5,772 nt of DNA from Campylobacteraceae bacterium (lineage in GTDB: Bacteria > Campylobacterota > Campylobacteria > Campylobacterales > Campylobacteraceae). Made by a program: the position numbers and the translations under genes. The stretch spans positions 1-5,772 of the forward strand of contig JAITEH010000063.1 of assembly GCA_031282125.1 (NCBI GenBank), written 5' to 3'. The notes below the pieces were generated by a model. That model was not told where the DNA came from. It did no database searches and worked only from the letters and a program-made list of their open reading frames with translations. Positions 1 through 5,772 of this stretch are shown here, one piece after another (within the stretch, counting starts at the first letter, position 1; each line of letters opens with the position of its first letter).

Positions 1-374
1 ACTAAGGTTTGATTTGGCAGGGATTTGAAAAGAGGACTTTTCGTATCAAGCACCGTCAAAGACTGTTTGCCGTGCATGAGGTTTTTGGCGTAAATGACGC
101 GCAGTCCGAACGCTTCGCAGATAGCTTGATGACCAAGACATACGCCAAGTATCGGTATGCTCGGTGCGAAACGCTTCACTGCGTCTATGCACACTCCCGC
201 ATCTTCTGGGCGTCCAGGACCTGGGGAGAGTATAATAGACGATGGATGGAAGGCTTCTATCTCTTCTATCGTAAATTCATCGTTTCGTATGATTTTGATA
301 TCGGGATTTACAGAACCTATCAACTGATAAAGATTATAAGAAAAGCTGTCGTAGTTATCTATCAAAAGTATCAT
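1..374 (-). CDS. trpG: Anthranilate synthase component II, glutamine amidotransferase (partial, 3' end off window)
   Basis: This subunit hydrolyses glutamine and passes ammonia to TrpE for anthranilate synthesis in the cytoplasm. Reading down from the ATG at 374-372 gives 124 full codons before the left edge, with no stop. The protein begins MILLIDNYDSFSYNL, a class I amidotransferase (GATase1) start. It then shows the oxyanion-strand motif SPGPGRPEDAG at residues 50-60 and the nucleophile elbow GVCLGHQAI at 77-85, with catalytic Cys79. The MHGK segment at 100-103 is typical of TrpG/PabA. The catalytic His and Glu of the triad would lie beyond the edge. The start codon shares one base with the trpE stop, and an AGAGG ribosome site lies four bases upstream inside trpE. 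Pairing with a true TrpE argues for TrpG, although in some bacteria the same protein also serves as PabA. In Campylobacter relatives this domain can be fused to TrpD, which this fragment cannot show. Confidence 0.95.
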   Translation of the reverse strand, partial: MILLIDNYDSFSYNLYQLIGSVNPDIKIIRNDEFTIEEIEAFHPSSIILSPGPGRPEDAGVCIDAVKRFAPSIPILGVCLGHQAICEAFGLRVIYAKNLMHGKQSLTVLDTKSPLFKSLPNQTL

Positions 375-1834
375 TATGCCTCTTTTGCCGCGAGATTGAG
401 CGCGTTTATAACTGCCTGCGCTTTATTGGTGCACTCGGTAAATTCGTTTTTTGGGATACTGTCGGCTACTATCCCAGCGCCCGAACGCACATAGACTTTG
501 CCGTCTTTTTTGAAAGCTATGCGTATCGCGATGCAAGTATCCATATCGCCCGTAAGGCTTATATAACCTATCGCGCCGCCGTAAATACCGCGCTTACTGC
601 CCTCAAGTTCATGGATGATTTCGCAGGCTCTTATCTTCGGTGCGCCCGAGAGTGTACCTGCAGGCAAAACCGCATCTATCGCATCAAGCGCATTTTTGTC
701 TTCTGTGATTTCGCCGCTCACGACAGAGCCTATATGCATAACGTGCGAAAAACGTATAATCGAAAGGTATTTTTGTACTTTTACACTGCCGAATTTACTT
801 ATCTTGCCTATGTCGTTGCGCCCCAAATCCACAAGCATATTGTGTTCTGCCAACTCTTTTGGGTCATGCAAAAGCTCCTTTTCCAGAGCCTTATCCTCTT
901 TTTCGTTTTTGCCGCGCACTCTTGTGCCTGCCAGCGGAAATGTCGAAACTTTTGTGCCGTTTAGTTTGACAAGCGTTTCTGGTGATGCGCCTGCTATTTC
1001 GACTTTGTCGCTGCTAAAATAAAACATGTATGGAGACGGATTTGTTTTGCGCAGGATTTCGTACGTACCGAACAAACTGCCTTCGGCGTCGGCGTCAAGA
1101 CGATTTGAGAGAACTACTTGAAAAATATCTCCCTCTTTGATGTAGCGCTTGGCTTGCTCTACCATGAGGCAGTATTTTTTTCTGTCAAACAGCGAGCGGA
1201 AAGCGGAGGTGAATTTAAGTTTTGGGATGTCGGCTTTTTCTTTGCTGTTGATGAGTCTGTTCATATTTTCCAGTTCATCCAAAGCCGCTCTGTGATTTTT
1301 CTCAAAATTGTCAGTCGTGATATTTACTATCAAAAAAATCTTTTTTTTCAGATTGTCAAAGGCGATTACTTTATCAAAAAACATCAAATCTACATCTTTA
1401 AAGTCTTCTGCGTCTTCACCGTCTAATTTCAGAGTTTTTTCTGCATATTTGATGAAATCATAAGAGAAATACCCCACAAGTCCGCCCGTAAACGGCGGCA
1501 GAGCCTCAACTCTCGGCGAAAAATTTTCTTTGATAATCTGCCATATATGCTCTTTTGGCGAAGCATTTTTAACCGTATCGGTATTTTGTCCTTTTTTGAC
1601 TGTTAAAACGCCGTCTTTGCAAGAGATTTCGAGCTTCGGGTCGTATCCTAAAAATGTGTATCGTCCTGTATTTTTCTCATCTTCCAAACTCTCCAATATA
1701 AAAGCATGACGCGAAATATTTTTTAAAACTTTAAAAGTTTCCGTCACAGACAGCTCATTTTGCGGTATTGCTTTGTAGATAGGCAGAGATTTGTATTGAT
1801 GCGCAAGTGCTTGCAGCGTCTTAAAATCTTGCAA
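374..1834 (-). CDS. trpE: Anthranilate synthase component I
   Basis: This 486-residue chorismate-utilising enzyme aminates chorismate and eliminates pyruvate to give anthranilate, using ammonia from TrpG. The length is usual for the family. The N-terminal domain carries ILES at 46-49, matching the LLES motif of the tryptophan feedback site, and NPSPYMFY at 265-272, which also lines that pocket. Feedback inhibition is therefore likely. Catalytic-domain motifs follow in order: GASPET (282-287), PLAGTRVRG (300-308), HNMLVDLGRND (331-341), SHVMHIGSVV (363-372) with the probable catalytic His367, PAGTLSGAPK (391-400), YGGAIGY (418-424) and the metal-binding NEFTECTNKA stretch (463-472). Ala302 replaces the lysine found at this site in PabB, so I call TrpE rather than aminodeoxychorismate synthase. 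The start is TTG: an in-frame stop lies upstream, no in-frame ATG occurs before residue 191, and AAAGGA sits six bases upstream. The reading frame is intact. Confidence 0.96.
   Translation of the reverse strand: MQDFKTLQALAHQYKSLPIYKAIPQNELSVTETFKVLKNISRHAFILESLEDEKNTGRYTFLGYDPKLEISCKDGVLTVKKGQNTDTVKNASPKEHIWQIIKENFSPRVEALPPFTGGLVGYFSYDFIKYAEKTLKLDGEDAEDFKDVDLMFFDKVIAFDNLKKKIFLIVNITTDNFEKNHRAALDELENMNRLINSKEKADIPKLKFTSAFRSLFDRKKYCLMVEQAKRYIKEGDIFQVVLSNRLDADAEGSLFGTYEILRKTNPSPYMFYFSSDKVEIAGASPETLVKLNGTKVSTFPLAGTRVRGKNEKEDKALEKELLHDPKELAEHNMLVDLGRNDIGKISKFGSVKVQKYLSIIRFSHVMHIGSVVSGEITEDKNALDAIDAVLPAGTLSGAPKIRACEIIHELEGSKRGIYGGAIGYISLTGDMDTCIAIRIAFKKDGKVYVRSGAGIVADSIPKNEFTECTNKAQAVINALNLAAKEA
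379..383 (-). promoter_or_regulatory. Ribosome binding site of trpG
   Basis: AGAGG on the minus strand lies inside the last codons of trpE, four bases before the trpG ATG. With the TAATG stop-start overlap, it suggests that ribosomes finishing trpE can re-initiate on trpG. That would keep the two subunits near equal amounts. The spacing is slightly short, so coupling probably contributes. Confidence 0.6.
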
Positions 1835-1840
1835 ACATAT

Positions 1841-1846
1841 TCCTTT
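1841..1846 (-). promoter_or_regulatory. Ribosome binding site that fixes the TTG start of trpE
   Basis: AAAGGA on the minus strand is followed by a six-base spacer (ATATGT) and then TTG. An ATG inside that spacer (1838-1836) is only two bases from the site and is out of frame: it would encode MFARF and stop. The spacing therefore favours TTG as the trpE initiator. Confidence 0.7.
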
Positions 1847-1870
1847 AAGTATTTTATTTAAAATTTTAAT

Positions 1871-1899
1871 ATTATATATTTAAGTGCATTTTTTGTCAA
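1871..1899 (-). promoter_or_regulatory. Consensus sigma-70 promoter of trpEG
   Basis: On the minus strand, TTGACA (1899-1894) and TATAAT (1876-1871) are separated by exactly 17 bp. All twelve hexamer bases and the spacing match the housekeeping consensus. Transcription would begin near 1864 and leave a leader of about 30 nt, too short for a transcription attenuator. The AT-rich flanks also favour promoter opening. No start site has been measured, so this is a sequence match, but the match is unusually complete. Confidence 0.85.
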
Positions 1900-1925
1900 T
1901 GAGAAAAAGCCTAAAAAATGAGCAC
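1884..1925. repeat. Imperfect inverted repeat overlapping the trpE promoter
   Basis: On the plus strand, the left arm GTGCATTTTTT (1884-1894) is the reverse complement of the right arm AAAAAATGAGCAC (1913-1925), apart from two extra bases in the right arm. That gives eleven pairs around an 18-base centre. The centre holds nearly all of the minus-strand TTGACA box, and the left arm lies in the promoter spacer. The repeat could be a repressor site or DNA-bending structure, or a chance effect of A/T runs. The GTGC/GCAC ends make it better than a pure A/T match. Confidence 0.4.
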
Positions 1926-1969
1926 ATCAACTCTTTAGTTACAGTAAAATTACAAAAAATTCGTTTCGC

Positions 1970-1995
1970 AAAAAGCATAAATCTGTCAAGATTGC
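1970..1995 (-). terminator. Possible weak intrinsic terminator after dnaE
   Basis: On the minus strand, GCA and ATCT pair with AGAT and TGC around a TGAC loop, with a three-base bulge (TTA), and are followed directly by TTTTTG. A stem followed by a T run is the right layout, and it lies about 60 bases past the dnaE stop. The stem is short, AT-rich and interrupted, so efficiency is doubtful. Confidence 0.3.
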
Positions 1996-2026
1996 TCATG
2001 AGATATGTAAATTATTAATACTCAAA

Positions 2027-2048
2027 TTTTCCAAGCTTCAGTGGAAAA
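2027..2048 (-). terminator. Short hairpin just past dnaE stop
   Basis: On the minus strand, TTTTCCA pairs perfectly with TGGAAAA around an eight-base loop, starting ten bases after the dnaE stop codon. Only TTTGAG follows, not a real U tract. It may protect the 3' end or help termination together with the hairpin further downstream. It is weak on its own. Confidence 0.3.
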
Positions 2049-2057
2049 GTTTCAAAT

Positions 2058-5000
2058 CTACAATTGAACTCTCACGTTATCCATATTCGTCAATTTATCT
2101 ATGAAAACTTCATTCACTCCTGAGCCAAGCGGGATATCCACGCTCATATCGTGCGCGATAATCTTCAGCGTAGCTTTGTGCACTCCCATGTGTTCATCTA
2201 AAAGTGCGCGTATTTTTTCCAAGACGGTCGTATCTGAGGAGAGTTCTACTATGATACGTACATTTTTAATCTCTATATTGTTTGGGGGCAATACTATATC
2301 TGCTACGCAAGAACCGCCGCTGTCGCCGTTATTGTTGTCGTAAAATTTCTCTTCGGTCGTCTCTTCTTCTTTGCTTGCTTTGATGATATCGACTTTTTGT
2401 TTTTTGGCATCTTCCAAGTTCAATACCTTTAAAACCCTAAAAGAGTTTGTGCCTTCATCTTTGATGAGCTGCGCAAAAACGGCGATAGGCTCATTCAAGC
2501 CCAATTCGTCAATCGTGTTCATAGTGCTTTCAAAAACCGTAAACTCCAGCGTGCCGCCCTTGTCAAGCAGTCTTAAGATACCAAACGGGTTGCCTTTTTG
2601 GCTTATTTTGCGCTTTACCTCTTCGGCTTTGCCGACAAACAGCAGTTTTGAGCCGCCCTCTATGTCGTTTAATTCGGTAGATAGAGTGTATTTTATCTTT
2701 TTTAACTGCTCTTTGTATTCATCTAAAGGATGTCCTGATATATAAAGTCCCGTAGTCTCGCGCTCAAGCTCCAATATCTTCCTTGGCGCATACTCATCTA
2801 AGCGGCTTAGCTCTATCTTCACGGTAAGCAGCTCTTTGCTATCGCCAAAAAGCGAATTTACAGCAGAGCGTTTCAGCTCGGAGCTGTTTTGGCTGGCTTG
2901 GATGATAGTATCTATCTGCTCCAAAAGTGCTCTGCGTGAAAAGCCAAAATTATCAAATGCGCCTGCTTTTATAAGACTCTCTATAACTTTTTTATTGACT
3001 TTTTGTCCATCTATGCGCGCGATAAAATCGCTTATATCCTCGAAACTTTTCTCATTTCTCGCCTCAAGTATGGATTTGACTGCCGCCGTGCCCACGCCTT
3101 TTATCGCGCCAAGTCCGAACAAGATAGCTTTTTCGCCATCCTGCGTAATAACAGGCGTAAATTCTACTTCACTTTTGGCGATATCGGGCGGCATCAGTTT
3201 CATGCCAAGCCTCTCAAGCTCATCTATATACTGAACGATTTTGTCGGTATTGCCCTGCTCGCTTGTGAGGATAGCCGCCATAAATTCTTGGGCATAATGC
3301 GCTTTGAGCCATGCGGTCTGAAATGTCAGCATGGCGTATCCTGCCGAATGGGATTTGTTGAAGCCGTATCCTGCAAATTTGACTATCAAGTCGAATAACT
3401 CTTCGGATTTGCGTCTGTCAAAACCTTTTTTTTGCGCGCCGTCAACAAATTCGTTTTTGAGTTTGTCCATCTCCTCTTTGATTTTTTTGCCCATAGCGCG
3501 CCGTACCAAATCCGCGCCGCCAAGTGAAAAACCGCCGATTGCCTGCACTATCTGCATGACTTGTTCTTGATATACGATAACGCCGTATGTGGGCTTTAGT
3601 ATCGGTTCAAGCTCATTAAACATATACGATATCTTGGCGCGTCCATGCTTTCGCTCTATAAAATCATCAAGCATTCCAGACTCCATAGGGCCCGGACGAT
3701 ACAGCGCAACGACCGCGATGATATCTTCGAAGTTTGTCGGCTGGAGTTTTGCATTTAGTTGTTGCATACCGTCGGATTCTATCTGGAATAGTCCTATAGT
3801 ATGTCCGCTTTTGATGATATCATAGACGGCTTTATCATTCATGTCCACGGTAGACCAGTCTATCTGTATATCGTGCCTTCTTTTTATAAGTTCGACGGCA
3901 TCGCTTATAACCGTAAGCGTATTGAGTCCCAAAAAGTCGAATTTTATCAAATCCACATCTTCGAGAAATTTCAGCGAATACTGCGTGATGATATTGGTTT
4001 TATCGGATGGTTTGTAAAGCGGCGTTTTTTTCCAAAGCTCTTCGTTGCTTATAACAACGCCTGCGGCGTGCATGCCCGCATTTCTGTTGAGCCCTTCAAG
4101 TAAAAGCGCGAAGTCCCATACTCTTTTGGCGTTTTTGTTGGTCTCTATCAACTCTCTTAGTTTTGGTTCTTTCTGGTAGGCTCCGGGTTTGTATCCCTCT
4201 TCGCCCTCTTTGCCTTTGCCATTTAGCGTTATCTCAAGTTCTGAGGGTACGAGTTTTGCCATGGCGTCCGCTTCGGAGTAAGGCATGCCAAGTACTCTTG
4301 CCGTATCTCTTATGACTCCGCGCGCCAAGAGTTTACCGAAGGTAATGACTTGCGCAACGTTGTATCTGCCGTATTTTTGTACGACATACTGGAAAATCTC
4401 CTCTCGCCGTCTTTGACAAAAGTCGATATCAATATCTGGCATGCTAATACGGGCAGGATTCAAAAACCGCTCGAAAAGCAGATTGTAAGGCATGGGGTCT
4501 ATATCTGTGATTTGCAAAGAGTAAACGACTAAGCTTCCAGCCGCCGAACCACGCCCTGGACCTACTGGGATGCCGCGCTTTTTGGCTTCGCGGATAAAAT
4601 CCCAAACGATTAGCATGTAGCCCGGAAATTTCATATTTTTGATAATCTCTATCTCGCGCTCTAATCTCTCTTTGTACTCGTTGTGTTTTGCCTCAGGCAC
4701 ATATTTCAAGCGCTCGTCAAGCCCGATACGGCATATCTTTGCAAACAGCACTTTGTCATTTTCAAGCGAATTTTTCTCTTCCGGTTCAGGCAGTGCGACG
4801 TCGTACTCTTTTGCGTACTCTGTAGTAAAAAGGAAATTTGGCGGCGTCGGGTTGCCGAGATTTAATACCAAATCGCACTTGTCAACAATCTCTTGCGTAT
4901 TGGCAACGGCTTCTGGTATATCGAGGAACAGTTCCGACATCTCTTCTGGCGTTTTGACATAAAACTCTTTCACGGAGTGGCGCAGTCTGTTTTTATCGTC

Positions 5001-5705
5001 AAGCTGTTTATTCATGGCGATACACATAAAAGCCTCATGAGCTTCGGCATACTCTTTGTATGGGTAGTGCGTATCGTTCGTAGCGATGATTTTGATGCCT
5101 GTCTCTTTTGAAAGTTTTATAATCTGCTCGTCTATACTGAATTGGTCGCCGATGCCGTGACGCATGAGTTCAAGATAAAAATCCTCGCCGAATATATCTT
5201 TATACTCGAGCGCGACCTCTTTTGCTTTCTCGTATCCGCCCGCGCCATACTGGATATTGCGCTCTTTGGCATTCAAATGCCAGCTTACTTCGCCCTGCAA
5301 ACACGCCGAAGAGCAGACAAGCCCTTCGCTATGCTCTCTAAGAATTCTTTTGTTGATGCGCGGAAAATAGTAAAAACCCTCTATGTAACTCATAGAGCTT
5401 AAATACATCAAATTTTTATAACCTGTCTCATTTTTGGCAAAAAGGCAGAGGTGGAAGCGCTGCTTGCTGCTTTTATCGCCCAAATCATCGCTGTTGTGAA
5501 TATATGTTTCGATGCCGACAATGGGTTTTAGCCCCTCTTTTTTCATTGCGCAGTAAAAATCAATCGCGCCGAACATATTTCCATGGTCGGTGATGGCAGC
5601 GGCCTTTGCGCCCTGTCCTTTGAGCCGCTTTACAAGCTCTTTTATCTTATTTGCGCCGTCAAGCAGTGAATATTCCGTGTGTAAATGCAGATGTGTAAAA
5701 CTCAT
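2058..5705 (-). CDS. dnaE: DNA polymerase III alpha subunit (replicative polymerase)
   Basis: This is the complete 1215-residue catalytic subunit of the replicative polymerase, slightly longer than the 1160 residues of E. coli DnaE. An N-terminal PHP domain begins HLHLHTEYSLLDG (5-17), with ITDHGNMFG (38-46) and ATNDTHY (208-214). The palm carries GPGRGSAAGSLV (382-393), PDIDIDF (423-429) with catalytic Asp426 and Asp428, and LIKFDFLGL (586-594) with Asp590, completing the catalytic triad. Fingers motifs include YRPGPM (669-674), YQEQVM (712-717), RRAMGKK (735-741) and FNKSHSAGYA (782-791). A helix-hairpin-helix (LGAIKGVG, 865-872) precedes a degenerate clamp-binding motif (949-953) and an OB fold (about 1019-1095). 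A charged and Asn/Gly-rich linker (about 1100-1133) leads to a C-terminal domain that aligns with the tau-binding end of E. coli DnaE. There is no PolC-type internal exonuclease. The ATG start gives the family N-terminus. The frame is uninterrupted and no intein is seen. Confidence 0.98.
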   Translation of the reverse strand: MSFTHLHLHTEYSLLDGANKIKELVKRLKGQGAKAAAITDHGNMFGAIDFYCAMKKEGLKPIVGIETYIHNSDDLGDKSSKQRFHLCLFAKNETGYKNLMYLSSMSYIEGFYYFPRINKRILREHSEGLVCSSACLQGEVSWHLNAKERNIQYGAGGYEKAKEVALEYKDIFGEDFYLELMRHGIGDQFSIDEQIIKLSKETGIKIIATNDTHYPYKEYAEAHEAFMCIAMNKQLDDKNRLRHSVKEFYVKTPEEMSELFLDIPEAVANTQEIVDKCDLVLNLGNPTPPNFLFTTEYAKEYDVALPEPEEKNSLENDKVLFAKICRIGLDERLKYVPEAKHNEYKERLEREIEIIKNMKFPGYMLIVWDFIREAKKRGIPVGPGRGSAAGSLVVYSLQITDIDPMPYNLLFERFLNPARISMPDIDIDFCQRRREEIFQYVVQKYGRYNVAQVITFGKLLARGVIRDTARVLGMPYSEADAMAKLVPSELEITLNGKGKEGEEGYKPGAYQKEPKLRELIETNKNAKRVWDFALLLEGLNRNAGMHAAGVVISNEELWKKTPLYKPSDKTNIITQYSLKFLEDVDLIKFDFLGLNTLTVISDAVELIKRRHDIQIDWSTVDMNDKAVYDIIKSGHTIGLFQIESDGMQQLNAKLQPTNFEDIIAVVALYRPGPMESGMLDDFIERKHGRAKISYMFNELEPILKPTYGVIVYQEQVMQIVQAIGGFSLGGADLVRRAMGKKIKEEMDKLKNEFVDGAQKKGFDRRKSEELFDLIVKFAGYGFNKSHSAGYAMLTFQTAWLKAHYAQEFMAAILTSEQGNTDKIVQYIDELERLGMKLMPPDIAKSEVEFTPVITQDGEKAILFGLGAIKGVGTAAVKSILEARNEKSFEDISDFIARIDGQKVNKKVIESLIKAGAFDNFGFSRRALLEQIDTIIQASQNSSELKRSAVNSLFGDSKELLTVKIELSRLDEYAPRKILELERETTGLYISGHPLDEYKEQLKKIKYTLSTELNDIEGGSKLLFVGKAEEVKRKISQKGNPFGILRLLDKGGTLEFTVFESTMNTIDELGLNEPIAVFAQLIKDEGTNSFRVLKVLNLEDAKKQKVDIIKASKEEETTEEKFYDNNNGDSGGSCVADIVLPPNNIEIKNVRIIVELSSDTTVLEKIRALLDEHMGVHKATLKIIAHDMSVDIPLGSGVNEVFIDKLTNMDNVRVQL

Positions 5706-5731
5706 TTATAAACTCTGATGCTTATTTTTGT

Positions 5732-5736
5732 GAGGA
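5732..5736 (+). promoter_or_regulatory. Possible ribosome binding site of the divergent gene
   Basis: GAGGA lies ten bases before the ATG at 5747. The sequence is a good anti-16S match but the spacing is a little long. It is the main evidence that this ATG starts a gene. Confidence 0.45.
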
Positions 5737-5738
5737 AT

Positions 5739-5744
5739 ATTGTA
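5739..5744 (-). promoter_or_regulatory. Possible -10 element for dnaE
   Basis: TACAAT on the minus strand differs from TATAAT by one base and would start transcription near 5732, about 26 nt before the dnaE ATG. No recognisable -35 box lies 16-18 bp upstream, which is common in Campylobacterota promoters. It overlaps the region just before the divergent plus-strand start codon. The ribosome site of dnaE itself is poor (AGAG, seven bases before ATG). Confidence 0.35.
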
Positions 5745-5746
5745 CT

Positions 5747-5772
5747 ATGTCAGCGCTTAAGAAACTTTTCGG
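5747..5772 (+). CDS. Start of an unidentified divergent gene (partial, 3' end off window)
   Basis: An ATG preceded by GAGGA opens a frame reading MSALKKLF and on to the right edge. Only eight full codons plus two bases are visible, so no family can be assigned. A short start with lysines and hydrophobic residues fits many cytosolic or membrane-associated proteins and does not discriminate. It would be transcribed away from dnaE, with only 41 bp between the two start codons. The two genes would then share one compact regulatory region. The frame is open to the edge, but over so short a stretch that means little. Confidence 0.45.

Larger units (their letters stand above)
1835..2057. other. AT-rich intergenic region between dnaE and trpE
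   Basis: This 223-bp gap is much richer in A and T than the genes on either side. In minus-strand order it holds two weak hairpins after dnaE, a small AACT/AGTT inverted repeat (1940-1929), the larger inverted repeat, the consensus promoter and the trpE ribosome site. I see no tRNA or convincing small protein, and no leader peptide with tryptophan codons. Confidence 0.8.

Noticed and set aside
9..494. A 161-codon plus-strand ORF opposite trpG and the end of trpE
   Set aside because: It lies antisense to two strongly supported genes, has no recognisable motif, and looks like a shadow of their codon use.
611..1426. Several plus-strand ORFs of 100-135 codons opposite trpE
   Set aside because: All are antisense to trpE, overlap one another and show no domain features. 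The minus-strand reading has every expected TrpE motif.
1835..1870. Attenuator or T-box type leader before trpE
   Set aside because: The predicted leader is about 30 nt, AT-rich, with no alternative hairpins and no tryptophan codons.
1984..1989. A second TTGACA on the minus strand upstream of trpE
   Set aside because: No -10-like hexamer lies 16-18 bp downstream (AAACGA is there at 17 bp). The nearest AT-rich candidate is far too distant. It also forms part of a possible hairpin.
1880..1999. A 39-codon minus-strand ORF in the dnaE-trpE gap, beginning MSNLDRFML
   Set aside because: It has no ribosome site, runs across the trpE promoter, resembles no family I know, and has no tryptophan codons that would make it a trp leader peptide. 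An open frame of this length can arise by chance.
1995..2002. Perfect 8-bp palindrome CTCATGAG
   Set aside because: It is short, single and not placed relative to any promoter element. Chance is the simplest explanation.
2101..5402. Many plus-strand ORFs of 60-132 codons opposite dnaE
   Set aside because: They are scattered antisense frames inside one continuous, motif-complete DnaE gene, without ribosome sites or family features.
2058..5705. Possible intein or PolC-type exonuclease insertion in the unusually long dnaE
   Set aside because: All polymerase motifs follow with normal spacing. The extra length is explained by a small Gly/Glu-rich loop near residues 495-510 and the C-terminal linker.

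Overview
The window looks like ordinary core chromosome from a Campylobacterota (epsilonproteobacterial) species, probably nearer Sulfurimonas/Arcobacter-type organisms than Helicobacter. This placement rests on my recall of the family's DnaE and TrpE sequences and on moderately AT-rich coding DNA with strongly AT-rich gaps. No database search was run. I see no mobile element, CRISPR array, tRNA, rRNA or phage gene, and no new system of the kind the prompt hopes for.

Almost all coding is on the minus strand. Reading in that direction from the right edge, dnaE (replicative DNA polymerase III alpha subunit, complete) fills 5705-2058. A 223-bp AT-rich gap (2057-1835) follows, then trpE (anthranilate synthase component I, complete) at 1834-374. 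The start of trpG (component II, glutamine amidotransferase) runs from 374 off the left edge. At the right edge, a short gap of 41 bp separates dnaE from the first nine codons of an unidentified gene on the plus strand.

trpE and trpG share one base (TAATG) and make the two subunits of one enzyme, which converts chorismate and glutamine to anthranilate, the first step of tryptophan synthesis. They are clearly one operon. dnaE is functionally unrelated and is probably a separate transcription unit. The gap holds a hexamer-perfect sigma-70 promoter for trpE (TTGACA, 17 bp, TATAAT) that predicts a leader of only about 30 nt.

The most interesting details are regulatory. They are the perfect promoter, an imperfect inverted repeat whose right arm and spacer region embrace the -35 box, and a TTG start for trpE with an out-of-frame ATG four bases upstream. 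In DnaE, the near-complete metal-ligand set of the PHP domain and a clamp-binding motif lacking its usual first Gln deserve a second look.
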